Source: a virus
Length of the DNA: 64,000 nt
Virus record (IMG/VR): IMGVR_UViG_3300043427_003220
Coordinates: 98,748-162,747 of that record
Direction: 5' to 3' (one strand)
This document shows positions 52,084 to 60,042 of this stretch, one piece after another (position 1 is the stretch's first letter; every line of letters starts with the position of its first letter). The translations under genes and the position numbers were made by a program. The notes under the pieces were generated by a model that was given only the letters and a program-made list of their open reading frames with translations, was not told the origin of the DNA and did no database searches.

Positions 52084-54656
52084 ATCCATACTTAGTTCAT
52101 TTCTCCACAACTTCCGGTCTGACTGCCTTAGACCCAGAGTTTCAAGGAACTGCGGGTAAGCATTCCCCCGAAGCTAAACACGGTAAGCCCATTCACCCCC
52201 GCGTCTACTTTTATGAAGAAGGCACGCCAACAGAGTCAGTTGTGACAGGTGGAGCTAAGTCAAAATACATAGTTAAGCACCCAGGACATGATAAAATCAT
52301 TGATATTGCTAATGACCTTGAAAATCAACAGCAGGCTAAGCAACAATGGCTACAAAAGCCCATTGGAAGTATGCAGGATGCTTACTTTAAGTTGTTGAAA
52401 GAAAAAGGATATTTAGGCTTTAAGAACTCGGCGAGCGGTCTTCCAAATGTAGTGGCGTTGTTTCATGCAACTCCAGTACACGCAGAAATACCAATGCCAA
52501 AAGATATGACCGCAAATAAAGATTGGACGGAGGCGAGCGTTCCCATGAGTTTGAAAAAATCAGATGTCAAAGAAGCTGTTGAGGCAATCAAGGGTCCCGC
52601 CAAAGTCAATGAAGTATTGTCCGAAGCTAAACCTGACATGCGTTCTAAGATTCTTGCCGCTCTCCGCAAAGAGAAACTAGCTAAAATGAACGGCACAGGA
52701 ACCCCCGGCGCTGGCGGAGCAACTCCCCCAATGATGCGCCCACCTGTACCTGCAGCACCTGCATCTATGGCTATGTCTAAAGCAGACGAGTCTGAAAGTC
52801 GCATGGCTAAAAAAGACCTCAAAGACATCATGGAGTATGCTCAAGCACTCGACAAGATGGTTGTTGAGTCCGAAGACCTTGAAGATTGGGTTGATTCAAA
52901 GATTACTGTTGCTAGACAGTATTTGTCCGATATCGCTCATTACTTGTCATATGAACACGGCCAACCAACTGAAGAGTTGGATAAAGGCGACGTTATTAGC
53001 ATGAAAGACAAGAAAGTCATTTCCACCGATACAAAGGCAGCCCCTAAAGAGTTGGTTGCTCAACAACCAAAAGCAGCTAAAAACGAGCGTGCTTTGGCTC
53101 AAAGAGTTAAGAGTAACTGGGAAGGTCCACGTCCAGAACTAGCTAAGTCTGATTCCAAGAAAGCTAAGTTTGAGCGTTGCGTACTCGCTGTTAAAAAGAA
53201 GTCAGGCGACAAAGTCAATCCATGGGCCGTTTGCCATGCTTCTGTTGATAGTGCTAAAAAGTCAGAAGACCTTGAAAAAGCCGACATGAAGGTCAAAGAG
53301 CAAGAGAAGCCTACCAAGGGAATGCCGCAGGCTAAACAGCTTAAGGCAGATGCTGACTTGGAGAAGATTAAAGAAGGCGCTGAAAACGTAGCCAAAGCCG
53401 CTGATAAAAAAAAAAGTGAACTAAACAAATCAGGTTATTTCAAAGAAGATAAGAAGACTCAACTTCCTAAGTGGCACGACCCTCTCCAAGAACAGAGAGA
53501 GTCCGCCGCTCAGGAAGAGCAAGAGTTGCGTCCAGAAAGCAAAATGCACATTTGGGCAATGCTTGAGCGTGAAAAACAACAAGCAGACAAAGCCAAAACT
53601 CAAAAGCCAAAAGAAGAATTAGAAAAAGGCAAGAATGTTCGTAAGCAGCGCGAAGCCGTGTTTGGAGGATGGAAAACATCAGCCGGCTCGCCACGCAGAG
53701 AAAAGCAAATTGCTGCTTTAACCGATATGATTAAAAGAAGGTTTGGACTAGAAGCCAAACGCGCTCCCGGTAAGGTAGCTGCATCTGGCAAAGTAATTGA
53801 TAAGCCAAATTTTCATGACAATGTCGTTGAGCATATTGGCAATCCAGATTCCCTCGTTCATGAAGTTGGTCATCTATATCAATACGGCAAAGATATGGAG
53901 TCAATTGACCCTCGCAAAGAGTTTAAGGCTAAAGAGCAATCACTTTCTGATTGGCAAAAAGACATGGACACCCATTGGGGTGACATAAACGTCAAACACG
54001 GTTATAAGAAACAGGCGCAAACAGCAGAAGAGTATGAGCCAACTGCCTTAGAGAATTACTACAGACGCAGAGCTGGTTTGCCAACTCATCAAAAAACGGC
54101 ATCTACCGAGGAAGAAAATAGAATAGAGTCTGAAAAAAGAGGAAAAAAATACAAAAAGCCAGAAATTCCAAGAACTCAAGCGGTTGACGACCCCTCTAAA
54201 GAAATTGTTCAAAAGGTCAAGGTCAAAGGTAAAGACGGCAAAGAAAAGGAAATTTGGCTAACTGGTTCTATGAAGAACCTTACAAACAAGACAAGAGAAC
54301 TTGTTGACCAAATTGACAGAGGCGAGCTTATGTTAGACCCTACTCGTGGGTTTGTAGAAGGCACCTCCGTTGATGCAAAAATTAACCGCCGTGCTCGTGC
54401 AGCATCTCAAGATAAGACCCGCAAGGATGCCGACACCCTTATGCGCTCAGACGAAGTCCTTGAGAAAAAGCTAATCCTCGGAGAAGGCAAGCCCTCAAAG
54501 GCCACTAAGAAAGCAACCCCCGAAGAGCACAAAACAATTATGGATAAACTCAGTACGGCTCTTGATACTGTTAAGGTAGATACTTCTCCAGAAGCTACAA
54601 AAGAGCGTAAAATGCTACTTGAACATGTAAAACACAAGCTCAAAGGCCAAAAATAA
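52080..54656 (+). CDS. polyvalent protein: ART-like N-terminus and HExxH metallopeptidase
   Basis: 858 residues. The N-terminus (LVHFSTTSGLTALDPEFQGT, then RVYFYEEGTPTESVV) matches an ADP-ribosyltransferase-like phage domain with the LTxLDP pattern. Linkers with LKKSD, LDKGD, LAKSD and LEKGK follow. A small domain with KFERCVLAVKKKSGDKVNPW and a Cys ends near 395. The peptidase domain has HEVGH (594-598) in DSLVHEVGHLYQYG, with ALENYYRRRAGLP downstream. A basic C-terminus closes the protein. It is probably packaged in the virion. Confidence 0.7.
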   Translation: MNPYLVHFSTTSGLTALDPEFQGTAGKHSPEAKHGKPIHPRVYFYEEGTPTESVVTGGAKSKYIVKHPGHDKIIDIANDLENQQQAKQQWLQKPIGSMQDAYFKLLKEKGYLGFKNSASGLPNVVALFHATPVHAEIPMPKDMTANKDWTEASVPMSLKKSDVKEAVEAIKGPAKVNEVLSEAKPDMRSKILAALRKEKLAKMNGTGTPGAGGATPPMMRPPVPAAPASMAMSKADESESRMAKKDLKDIMEYAQALDKMVVESEDLEDWVDSKITVARQYLSDIAHYLSYEHGQPTEELDKGDVISMKDKKVISTDTKAAPKELVAQQPKAAKNERALAQRVKSNWEGPRPELAKSDSKKAKFERCVLAVKKKSGDKVNPWAVCHASVDSAKKSEDLEKADMKVKEQEKPTKGMPQAKQLKADADLEKIKEGAENVAKAADKKKSELNKSGYFKEDKKTQLPKWHDPLQEQRESAAQEEQELRPESKMHIWAMLEREKQQADKAKTQKPKEELEKGKNVRKQREAVFGGWKTSAGSPRREKQIAALTDMIKRRFGLEAKRAPGKVAASGKVIDKPNFHDNVVEHIGNPDSLVHEVGHLYQYGKDMESIDPRKEFKAKEQSLSDWQKDMDTHWGDINVKHGYKKQAQTAEEYEPTALENYYRRRAGLPTHQKTASTEEENRIESEKRGKKYKKPEIPRTQAVDDPSKEIVQKVKVKGKDGKEKEIWLTGSMKNLTNKTRELVDQIDRGELMLDPTRGFVEGTSVDAKINRRARAASQDKTRKDADTLMRSDEVLEKKLILGEGKPSKATKKATPEEHKTIMDKLSTALDTVKVDTSPEATKERKMLLEHVKHKLKGQK

Positions 54657-54657
54657 C

Positions 54658-55074
54658 ATGTATTACTTTCAAGTAAAACCCCTAGACCTTTTTGACGAAC
54701 CCAACGATATTGCGCCACTAGAGTATTGGGAAGTAACTCAAGACTCTCCTGTAAGACTGTCGTTTCAAGTTCTTATTTCAGATGCGCTCCCCCTAAGACG
54801 TTTTATGGTGCCAACTGGCCAAGTCGTCAAGGCAAAGTTTCAACGAGCTAAAGTTGCTAAACTTGGACAAGCATCAGCATCTCAGACCTTTGAAGTTCAG
54901 GCTCTTCCTATGGCTATGGACAGAAGCATTTGGAGTATCAATTTAACTGCTGAGCAGGTAAATCTTCTCGTATCGGGAACCGTACAGTTTAATATCTATA
55001 ACGGTACAACAATTGTTCAAACCATCAATAGTCCTTATATGATTAAGAAAATTCTAACAGGGGCGGGTTGCTAA
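54658..55074 (+). CDS. virion structural protein, 138 aa
   Basis: Beta-rich, with SPVRLSFQVLISDALPL and SIWSINLTAEQVNLLVSGTVQFNI, typical of small phage immunoglobulin-like or BppU-type domains. It lies between the polyvalent and connector-like genes and is one base from the latter. Role in baseplate, neck or head decoration is unsettled. Confidence 0.6.
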   Translation: MYYFQVKPLDLFDEPNDIAPLEYWEVTQDSPVRLSFQVLISDALPLRRFMVPTGQVVKAKFQRAKVAKLGQASASQTFEVQALPMAMDRSIWSINLTAEQVNLLVSGTVQFNIYNGTTIVQTINSPYMIKKILTGAGC

Positions 55075-55075
55075 A

Positions 55076-55957
55076 ATGTCAGACCAATACCCACTTGGAT
55101 ATAACCCCGCAGGATTGCAGCCCTATAGAGGCGATTATAATACATATCCAATTCACTGTAAGTCAGACATGGAGACAATTGAGGGAGCATTCAAACGCTT
55201 TCTTCCGTTGCCAAATGTTCACGATGTTCGTAAGTTTGCATTGTTTGGGCTTAAGCGTCTTTTAGACCAAGACCAACTCGATGAACTTGATGACGCTTTC
55301 ATTGGACAGTATTTAACTTCGGCTATCAACGAAATTGAAATGAGTATGGGGATGTTTCTATCTCCATGTGAGCAAACTTTGGTATTCGACTATACTGAAG
55401 GTATGTTTGCTAGTAATTTTAGCGGATTAAAAGTAAAACAGTTTCCTGTGACAGATATTTTGTCAATGAAACTCAAGTTTTCTCACGCAATGAACGACCA
55501 GCCTATTAACGAGTTCACGCTACCGCCTTCTTGGATTTCTTACAGAAACAGAAGAATCAACGTATTGGCTGACTTGGGTACCATCAAAACAACCGCACGC
55601 GGAGGCGACGGAACCGTATTTAGCTTTATGGCTGGCTACGTTCCACAAGCTTTCCGTCCTAATATGATTTCTGTAGAAGTCTTGACAGGCTTTCCAGAAG
55701 GCAGAGTTCCTGCAATCGTAGTAGACCTCGTGATTACGGTTGCTTCAATTCGCTTGCTTACAGATGTTATTCCTGTGTTGTTCCCGTACAGTTCAGTCAA
55801 CGTAAGTATTGATGGAGTTAGTCAGGCGGCATCGTTGCCGGGGCCAAATTTCTTGCTAAACCGTATTCAAGCACTAGAGAAGAAGAGACTAGAGCAAGAG
55901 TCCGCTATTAAGGCTTCTATGGGTCAGCAAATTAAGGTTGGCTTTATTGGAGCTTGA
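55076..55957 (+). CDS. putative head-tail connector/neck protein
   Basis: 293 residues. The N-terminal third is helical (FALFGLKRLLDQDQLDELDDAFIGQYLTSAI), the middle beta-rich, and the end has SVNVSIDGVSQAASLPGPN before a coiled helix (IQALEKKRLEQESAIKAS). This shape and the DGVSQ-S-PG motif recall connector or neck proteins of large phages. A terminator follows at 56006. Confidence 0.6.
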   Translation: MSDQYPLGYNPAGLQPYRGDYNTYPIHCKSDMETIEGAFKRFLPLPNVHDVRKFALFGLKRLLDQDQLDELDDAFIGQYLTSAINEIEMSMGMFLSPCEQTLVFDYTEGMFASNFSGLKVKQFPVTDILSMKLKFSHAMNDQPINEFTLPPSWISYRNRRINVLADLGTIKTTARGGDGTVFSFMAGYVPQAFRPNMISVEVLTGFPEGRVPAIVVDLVITVASIRLLTDVIPVLFPYSSVNVSIDGVSQAASLPGPNFLLNRIQALEKKRLEQESAIKASMGQQIKVGFIGA

Positions 55958-56005
55958 CTTATAAGTTTTACCGAGGTATTTTGTATATGCTTCGGAGGCT
56001 TGCGG

Positions 56006-56040
56006 CCCGTTCAATTTTTTATTGAGCGGGTTTATTTTTT
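56006..56040 (+). terminator. Rho-independent terminator after the connector-like gene
   Basis: The 10-bp stem 56006-56015 with 56021-56030 (one G-U pair, loop TTTTT) is followed by TTTATTTTTT. It ends the structural operon; the next gene has its own sigma28-like promoter starting 3 bases later. Confidence 0.88.
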
Positions 56041-56042
56041 AC

Positions 56043-56072
56043 CTAAAGTTATTTGTCCTAGTGTCGATAAGA
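56043..56072 (+). promoter_or_regulatory. sigma28 (FliA)-like promoter
   Basis: TAAAGTTA, 11 bases, GTCGATAA; one mismatch to each FliA hexamer-like box. It is placed right after a terminator and 20 bases before the ATG at 56091. Confidence 0.8.
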
Positions 56073-56090
56073 TTATCATGGGGGTGAACT

Positions 56091-56447
56091 ATGAAAGTCT
56101 TTGTTTACAAAAATCTTCATAAAGGCTGCTTCAGCGTCAAAGCCATGGAAGGCCCAATGAAGGGTCGAGTGATTGCCTACGTAGACAGCATCAAGTTGAC
56201 TGATTGCCAGCTTAAAGTCAGCCAAGCGGGCCGCGCCAGAGTCTTGCGCGAGCGTCAAAAAAATGTTCACGCAGGCGTGCGCGGTCAGTGGAATCCAGAA
56301 GAATTTGCTGCAATCGCCAACAAGATGATTAAAGTGCGTTACAACCCTTATGAAGTCTCTACGTTTGTAGAGGCGGCAACGGGAAATCCTGTACTTACTG
56401 CAAAAGAGGTCTTTATTGACAAAAATGGTCTTTTTGCTACTCTTTGA
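56091..56447 (+). CDS. conserved phage protein of unknown function, 118 aa
   Basis: GGGGG before the ATG. MKVFVYKNLHKGCFSVKAMEGPMKG and AGRARVLRERQKNVHAGVRG match a family I recall from many phages, always of unknown function. A C-terminal segment VRYNPYEVSTFVEAATGNPV completes it. Mixed alpha/beta, basic. Driven by its own sigma28-like promoter. Confidence 0.7.
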   Translation: MKVFVYKNLHKGCFSVKAMEGPMKGRVIAYVDSIKLTDCQLKVSQAGRARVLRERQKNVHAGVRGQWNPEEFAAIANKMIKVRYNPYEVSTFVEAATGNPVLTAKEVFIDKNGLFATL

Positions 56448-56477
56448 CTAAAGTTTTTTTGTTGACTGTCGATAAGA
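56448..56477 (+). promoter_or_regulatory. sigma28 (FliA)-like promoter
   Basis: TAAAGTTT (perfect), 11 bases, GTCGATAA (one mismatch). It lies between two genes and drives 56515 onward, including the aminotransferase/deaminase/gmhA cluster. Confidence 0.85.
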
Positions 56478-56514
56478 ATTATGTAAGCAGTGACTATTAT
56501 ACAAAGGGGGATTT

Positions 56515-56850
56515 ATGACAATCAATGATGAGTTCTTTAAGAAAACACAAGAAAACCTGCGCCGCATCAAAGCACAAAACAATCAAAAAACTCTTAATTC
56601 ATACAACATTGATGGCAAGGCTGAGGAAGTAGAAGAATTACTCTCAACTCAGCCTTCTCAGCCACAAGAAACTACAAATAATGTTGTGAGTTTGGCTGAT
56701 TTTAGAAAAAACAAAGAAAAAGATTTAGTTATTAAATCAAATCTTTCTACTGAAGAAAGACACAAAAGAATTGCAGAATCAATAAAAAGAGTCCATGATT
56801 TGATGGACCAACTCCAAAAAAACAACACTAGGACATCTTCAAATGATTGA
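56515..56850 (+). CDS. hypothetical protein, 111 aa
   Basis: GGGGG lies before the ATG. Polar and probably helical, with Asn/Lys/Gln-rich regions; the C-terminus ([20 protein letters not shown]) could form a coiled coil. The end overlaps the aminotransferase start, so translation is coupled. Function unknown. Confidence 0.6.
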   Translation: MTINDEFFKKTQENLRRIKAQNNQKTLNSYNIDGKAEEVEELLSTQPSQPQETTNNVVSLADFRKNKEKDLVIKSNLSTEERHKRIAESIKRVHDLMDQLQKNNTRTSSND

Positions 56851-57808
56851 CCTTAGAATTGGCAACCCAGACCTTCTTATAGAACTCTTCACTCAAAGAC
56901 TTCCCCATGATAGAATTGTCACCTCTATTATGGGGGGTATGCCTTATAACAAAGAAGGACCGCATCAAGAAGTCGTAGATGCCATTAAGGCTCTTCATAA
57001 CAAATACCATCCTAATTTGATTACTCCTAACAGCAAAATCGTTGTTGGAAGCGGAGCATCTCAACTTGTAAGTTGTTTTTTTCACTTACATAAAGAAGCG
57101 GGCGTACCTTCGCCTTATTGGTTTAGAATTCCTATGCTATCTCAAATGCACAACTCAAGAGTTAAATTTTCTGCATTTAATAATGAATTTAACTTGCTGA
57201 CATATCCTAGTAATCCAAGCGGCTCTCTTCCATTGTTGAGATATAATTCAAAAACTTGGTACGATTGCGTATATTTGTGGCCATGGTATTTTCATTCAGA
57301 AAAACTTTATCACGAAGCTGTTGCTGATTTAGTCGAAGAACCCAAAACAGCGACTATCTTTACGCTGTCTAAGATGACAGGCCACTGCGGAGTAAGATTT
57401 GGGTGGGCAATCGTAGAAGATGAAAAAGTAGCAAAAGATATCAGCGAATATATGGAATTTGAGTCTGGCGGAGTTGGATACGATACCCAAGTCAAAGCAA
57501 CAGAAATTATTAATACTCTTGTAACTGATGAGTCATGGTCGGAAGAATTGGCAAATATTCAAGGAATCTTGACCGAAAGAAAAGAAATGTTACAGGATTT
57601 TTGTCATAAAAATGAATGGTCTTATCCCAAAGGGTTGGGGATGTTTGCGTGGGTGCAAATTTCCGATGGCAGCGCTGTCGATGCTTTTAGAGAGTTGGGG
57701 ATTTTGGGCACTTGTGGAACTAAATGCGGTGGGTCTATTAATCAAGTTAGATTGAATTTGGCCGTAGATACAAAGACTTGGGATGAGGTTATGAAGGTTA
57801 TTTCATGA
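56843..57808 (+). CDS. PLP-dependent aminotransferase, alliinase/TAA1-like
   Basis: 321 residues of the fold-type-I aminotransferase kind. YPSNPSG supplies the NPxG motif, and [19 protein letters not shown] holds the PLP lysine K177 and the Arg/Gly segment of the alliinase and tryptophan-aminotransferase (TAA1) branch. The family moves amino groups from amino acids to 2-oxo acids. In a phage it could serve base or sugar modification, or amino-acid metabolism. Coupled to the deaminase downstream. Confidence 0.85.
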   Translation: MIDLRIGNPDLLIELFTQRLPHDRIVTSIMGGMPYNKEGPHQEVVDAIKALHNKYHPNLITPNSKIVVGSGASQLVSCFFHLHKEAGVPSPYWFRIPMLSQMHNSRVKFSAFNNEFNLLTYPSNPSGSLPLLRYNSKTWYDCVYLWPWYFHSEKLYHEAVADLVEEPKTATIFTLSKMTGHCGVRFGWAIVEDEKVAKDISEYMEFESGGVGYDTQVKATEIINTLVTDESWSEELANIQGILTERKEMLQDFCHKNEWSYPKGLGMFAWVQISDGSAVDAFRELGILGTCGTKCGGSINQVRLNLAVDTKTWDEVMKVIS

Positions 57809-58197
57809 AAGAAAGAATTAAGCCAGCACAAAAAGCAGCAAAGAAGGCGGAGCATTACCGCTATTACCTTGGCGCTGCTTTGTTTTATAAAGACAAGCTG
57901 ATTTCGACTGGCTGTAATTACCTTAGTAAAACGCACCCGCTATGCAACGAGGAAACTTATGGCAGGCCCGTAACACTGCACGCCGAAGTCAATGCTTTAA
58001 TTAAGGCCAGAGACTTTCTTAATAGTTTAACTAAGACTGAAAAAAAGAAACTCATGATGGTTACTTATAGAGAGACTAAAGATGGTTGTTGGGCAAACGC
58101 CCGCCCCTGTTCGGGTTGTATGGCTATTTTGAAACAAAACGATATAAAAACAATAATGTATACGATTGAAAATGGCTTTACAGTGGAGGAACTATGA
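57805..58197 (+). CDS. second CDA-family deaminase
   Basis: 130 residues, with the ATG overlapping the previous stop. Zinc motifs HAE (in LHAEVNAL) and PCSGC (in [12 protein letters not shown]) place it in the cytidine-deaminase-like family, but it differs strongly from the dCMP deaminase at 46410. Its substrate could be a modified or free nucleobase/nucleotide, or a biosynthetic intermediate. It is coupled to gmhA by a 4-base overlap. Confidence 0.8.
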   Translation: MKERIKPAQKAAKKAEHYRYYLGAALFYKDKLISTGCNYLSKTHPLCNEETYGRPVTLHAEVNALIKARDFLNSLTKTEKKKLMMVTYRETKDGCWANARPCSGCMAILKQNDIKTIMYTIENGFTVEEL

Positions 58198-58796
58198 GTG
58201 AGCTAGACCAAATTCTTAAAGAAGAGGCTATGATGAAGGAAGCCTTTGATAGTCATGAAGCATTAACTCATCTTACTTATGAGCACTGTGGCTCTACTAT
58301 TTTAAGGATTGCATCCTACATAACCGACGCTTTAGAGAATGGCTGTAAAGTTATCTTGATGGGGAATGGAGGAAGCGCCGCCGACGCTCAGCATTTGGCC
58401 GCTGAGTTGGTTGGTAGGTTTACTCGTGAGAGAAAAGGACTGCCGGCAATTGCCTTGACGACTGACTCATCTATCTTGACAGCAATCGCTAATGATTATG
58501 GATATGACCAAGTCTTTTCAAGGCAAATCGAGGCTTTGGCTCAAAGAGGCGACGTTGTCATTGGTATTTCTACATCTGGAAATAGTTTCAATATTTTGAA
58601 AGCCATGGAAAAGGCCGCTGGTAAAGGATGCATTTTGATTGGTTTTTCTGGAGGAAAAGGCGGAAAGTTGTATGAAAATACTGATTTGTGCGTTACGGTG
58701 CCCTCTTTGACTACAGCTAGAATTCAAGAAATGCATATTTTAATTGGACATGTACTATGCGATATCGTTGAAAATTATTTTTCAGAAAAGAGTTGA
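58194..58796 (+). CDS. gmhA: sedoheptulose-7-phosphate isomerase (GmhA)
   Basis: 200 residues of the SIS fold with the full GmhA pattern: GNGGSAADAQHLAAELVGRF, ALTTDSSILTAIANDYGYDQVF, GISTSGNS and TARIQEMHILIGH. GmhA converts sedoheptulose 7-phosphate to D-glycero-D-manno-heptose 7-phosphate, the first step to ADP-heptose for LPS core. A phage copy could alter host LPS or feed a sugar modification. It lies in the sigma28-driven cluster. Confidence 0.95.
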   Translation: MSELDQILKEEAMMKEAFDSHEALTHLTYEHCGSTILRIASYITDALENGCKVILMGNGGSAADAQHLAAELVGRFTRERKGLPAIALTTDSSILTAIANDYGYDQVFSRQIEALAQRGDVVIGISTSGNSFNILKAMEKAAGKGCILIGFSGGKGGKLYENTDLCVTVPSLTTARIQEMHILIGHVLCDIVENYFSEKS

Positions 58797-58864
58797 TTAT
58801 GAATATTAAAGATGTTATTAAAAGCTTAATCGAGAATGCCCTCGGTTATTTTAAGGAGAAAGTT

Positions 58865-59122
58865 ATGCGTCGTAATTCACCGTCTACTTATACAGAAGTT
58901 GCAATTGAAATTCTTGCTGCGGCAGGCAGCCGCGAACTTACAGCAGCTCAGGTTTTTGAAAATGCACGTAAGCGCGGATTGCTTCGTCGTTTTACTGCTC
59001 AGGGCCGCACTCTTGAGCAAGTTCGTGTAGGTCTTTCGGCTAAGCTTCGCCAGTCGTCCAATTCAGGTAACAGTGGAATTGCTGTTCGCCAAAAGAATGG
59101 CGTCAACCTTTATTCAGTTTAA
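58865..59122 (+). CDS. HARE-HTH-like small DNA-binding protein
   Basis: The ATG at 58865 has AAGGAG just upstream, giving 85 residues; a longer form from 58799 in the same frame, with AAAAGAG before it, is possible. TYTEVAIEILAAAGSRELT, QVFENARKRGLLRRF and TLEQVRVGLSAKL fit the HARE-HTH winged-helix domain. HARE-HTH has been linked to chromatin and modified-DNA recognition. It may bind DNA; no other domain is fused to it. Confidence 0.65.
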   Translation: MRRNSPSTYTEVAIEILAAAGSRELTAAQVFENARKRGLLRRFTAQGRTLEQVRVGLSAKLRQSSNSGNSGIAVRQKNGVNLYSV

Positions 59123-59423
59123 TCAAGGAGTGCCGGCACGGACGCTGGCTTTTTTGATGGTCACTACTTATATTGCGGCAGGTATGTTAGCTTTTCTATT
59201 TGGGCAGATTCGTCTGCCTTCTTGTATTATTGGCGCAGAAAACAAGAATTACTGTGTTTCTAAGCAACATGCCAACATCAGGTCAGAACACATAGAGTTT
59301 GTCAAAAAGCTCAACACTAACCCCAACGATGCTCGCGTTATAATCAAATTAAAAGAATACGGAACAATATCAGTTCCTTATGACACCAATAAACTCACTA
59401 TTGACTATCACGTTAATTTTTAA
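59097..59423 (+). CDS. small inner-membrane protein
   Basis: The ATG at 59097 (MASTFIQF) overlaps the previous gene; 108 residues. One transmembrane segment (about 15-38, ARTLAFLMVTTYIAAGMLAF) leaves about 70 residues outside it, with two Cys (IPLP-C and YC region) that could form a disulfide. It may act on the envelope, for example superinfection exclusion. The role is unproven. Confidence 0.55.
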   Translation: MASTFIQFNQGVPARTLAFLMVTTYIAAGMLAFLFGQIRLPSCIIGAENKNYCVSKQHANIRSEHIEFVKKLNTNPNDARVIIKLKEYGTISVPYDTNKLTIDYHVNF

Positions 59424-59453
59424 CTAAAGTCTTTCTGCTAACTGCCGATAAGA
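59424..59453 (+). promoter_or_regulatory. sigma28 (FliA)-like promoter
   Basis: TAAAGTCT, 11 bases, GCCGATAA. The -10 box is identical to the FliA consensus. It lies 21 bases before the ATG at 59473. Confidence 0.85.
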
Positions 59454-59472
59454 CTTATGTTGGAGGTGATTT

Positions 59473-59742
59473 ATGGAAAACATTATGAAAATCCTTAATA
59501 ACTTTCCCAAGACAGTGACTCGCCTTGATTGGTGTGAAGTTGACGACGTTGTTTTTGAGTATGAAATTGTCGATGTAGTTTATGAGTATGATGACGAAGG
59601 CAGAGCCCATCCTGAGCACGCGGCAACAGTAAGACTACTGACCGTAAACGCTCAACAACCAACAAAAGAAGTTGTACAAAAGTTTCAAGAGTTGATTTAT
59701 AGAAAGCGCCTTGTTGTTGATATGACCGTTGAGCTAGACTAA
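59473..59742 (+). CDS. hypothetical protein, 89 aa
   Basis: GGAGG precedes the ATG. A mostly beta-stranded acidic protein (DDVVFEYEIVDVVYEYDDEG). No recognised family. It is expressed from the FliA-type promoter together with the 44-aa gene 12 bases downstream. Confidence 0.65.
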   Translation: MENIMKILNNFPKTVTRLDWCEVDDVVFEYEIVDVVYEYDDEGRAHPEHAATVRLLTVNAQQPTKEVVQKFQELIYRKRLVVDMTVELD

Positions 59743-59754
59743 AGGGAGGCACTC

Positions 59755-59889
59755 ATGAAAAAACAACGCCAACAACAAGACTTAGAACTTGAGCTTCTCC
59801 AGCCCACCAAAATGTCTCCTAAGCCGCCAAAACCATCTAAGAAAAAGATGAAGAAGTGGTTCAGAATCATGCAATCTGTTAAATTCTAA
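59755..59889 (+). CDS. small basic protein, 44 aa
   Basis: ATG at 59755 with GGGAGG six bases upstream and a TAA at 59887-59889. The sequence is strongly basic (KMSPKPPKPSKKKMKKWF) after a Gln-rich start; it could bind RNA or DNA. It is short enough to be missed by standard length cut-offs but has a proper ribosome site and lies just before a terminator. Confidence 0.6.
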   Translation: MKKQRQQQDLELELLQPTKMSPKPPKPSKKKMKKWFRIMQSVKF

Positions 59890-59915
59890 AAATATTTTTT
59901 CTTTAATCATTTCAG

Positions 59916-59955
59916 AGGGATAGTTAGGCAAAACAGCCAACTGTCCCTTTTGTTT
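59916..59955 (+). terminator. Rho-independent terminator before the capsid gene
   Basis: A 13-bp stem with one bulge and one G-U pair (59916-59929 with 59936-59948) is followed by TTTTGTTT. It isolates the capsid gene from the sigma28-driven operon. Confidence 0.8.
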
Positions 59956-59989
59956 ATTCTTTTTCTAAAATTGTAGTAAAATTACCTCA

Positions 59990-60012
59990 TACATCTTTTG
60001 ATGTAGTTTTTT
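59990..60012 (+). other. terminator-like hairpin in the capsid-gene leader
   Basis: TACATC (59990-59995), TTTT, GATGTA (60000-60005), G and six T. It lies between the likely promoter box (TAAAAT, 59977-59982) and the AGAGGAG ribosome site at 60027-60033. It could be an attenuator or a 5' stabiliser for abundant capsid mRNA. Confidence 0.5.
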
Positions 60013-60042
60013 GATTGGGAACTAACAGAGGAGACTTTTCCC

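Noticed and set aside
52463-53428. Long minus-strand frames opposite the polyvalent gene at 52080
   Set aside because: Low-complexity mirror frames caused by Lys/Glu/Ala-rich codons of the + strand gene; no ribosome sites.
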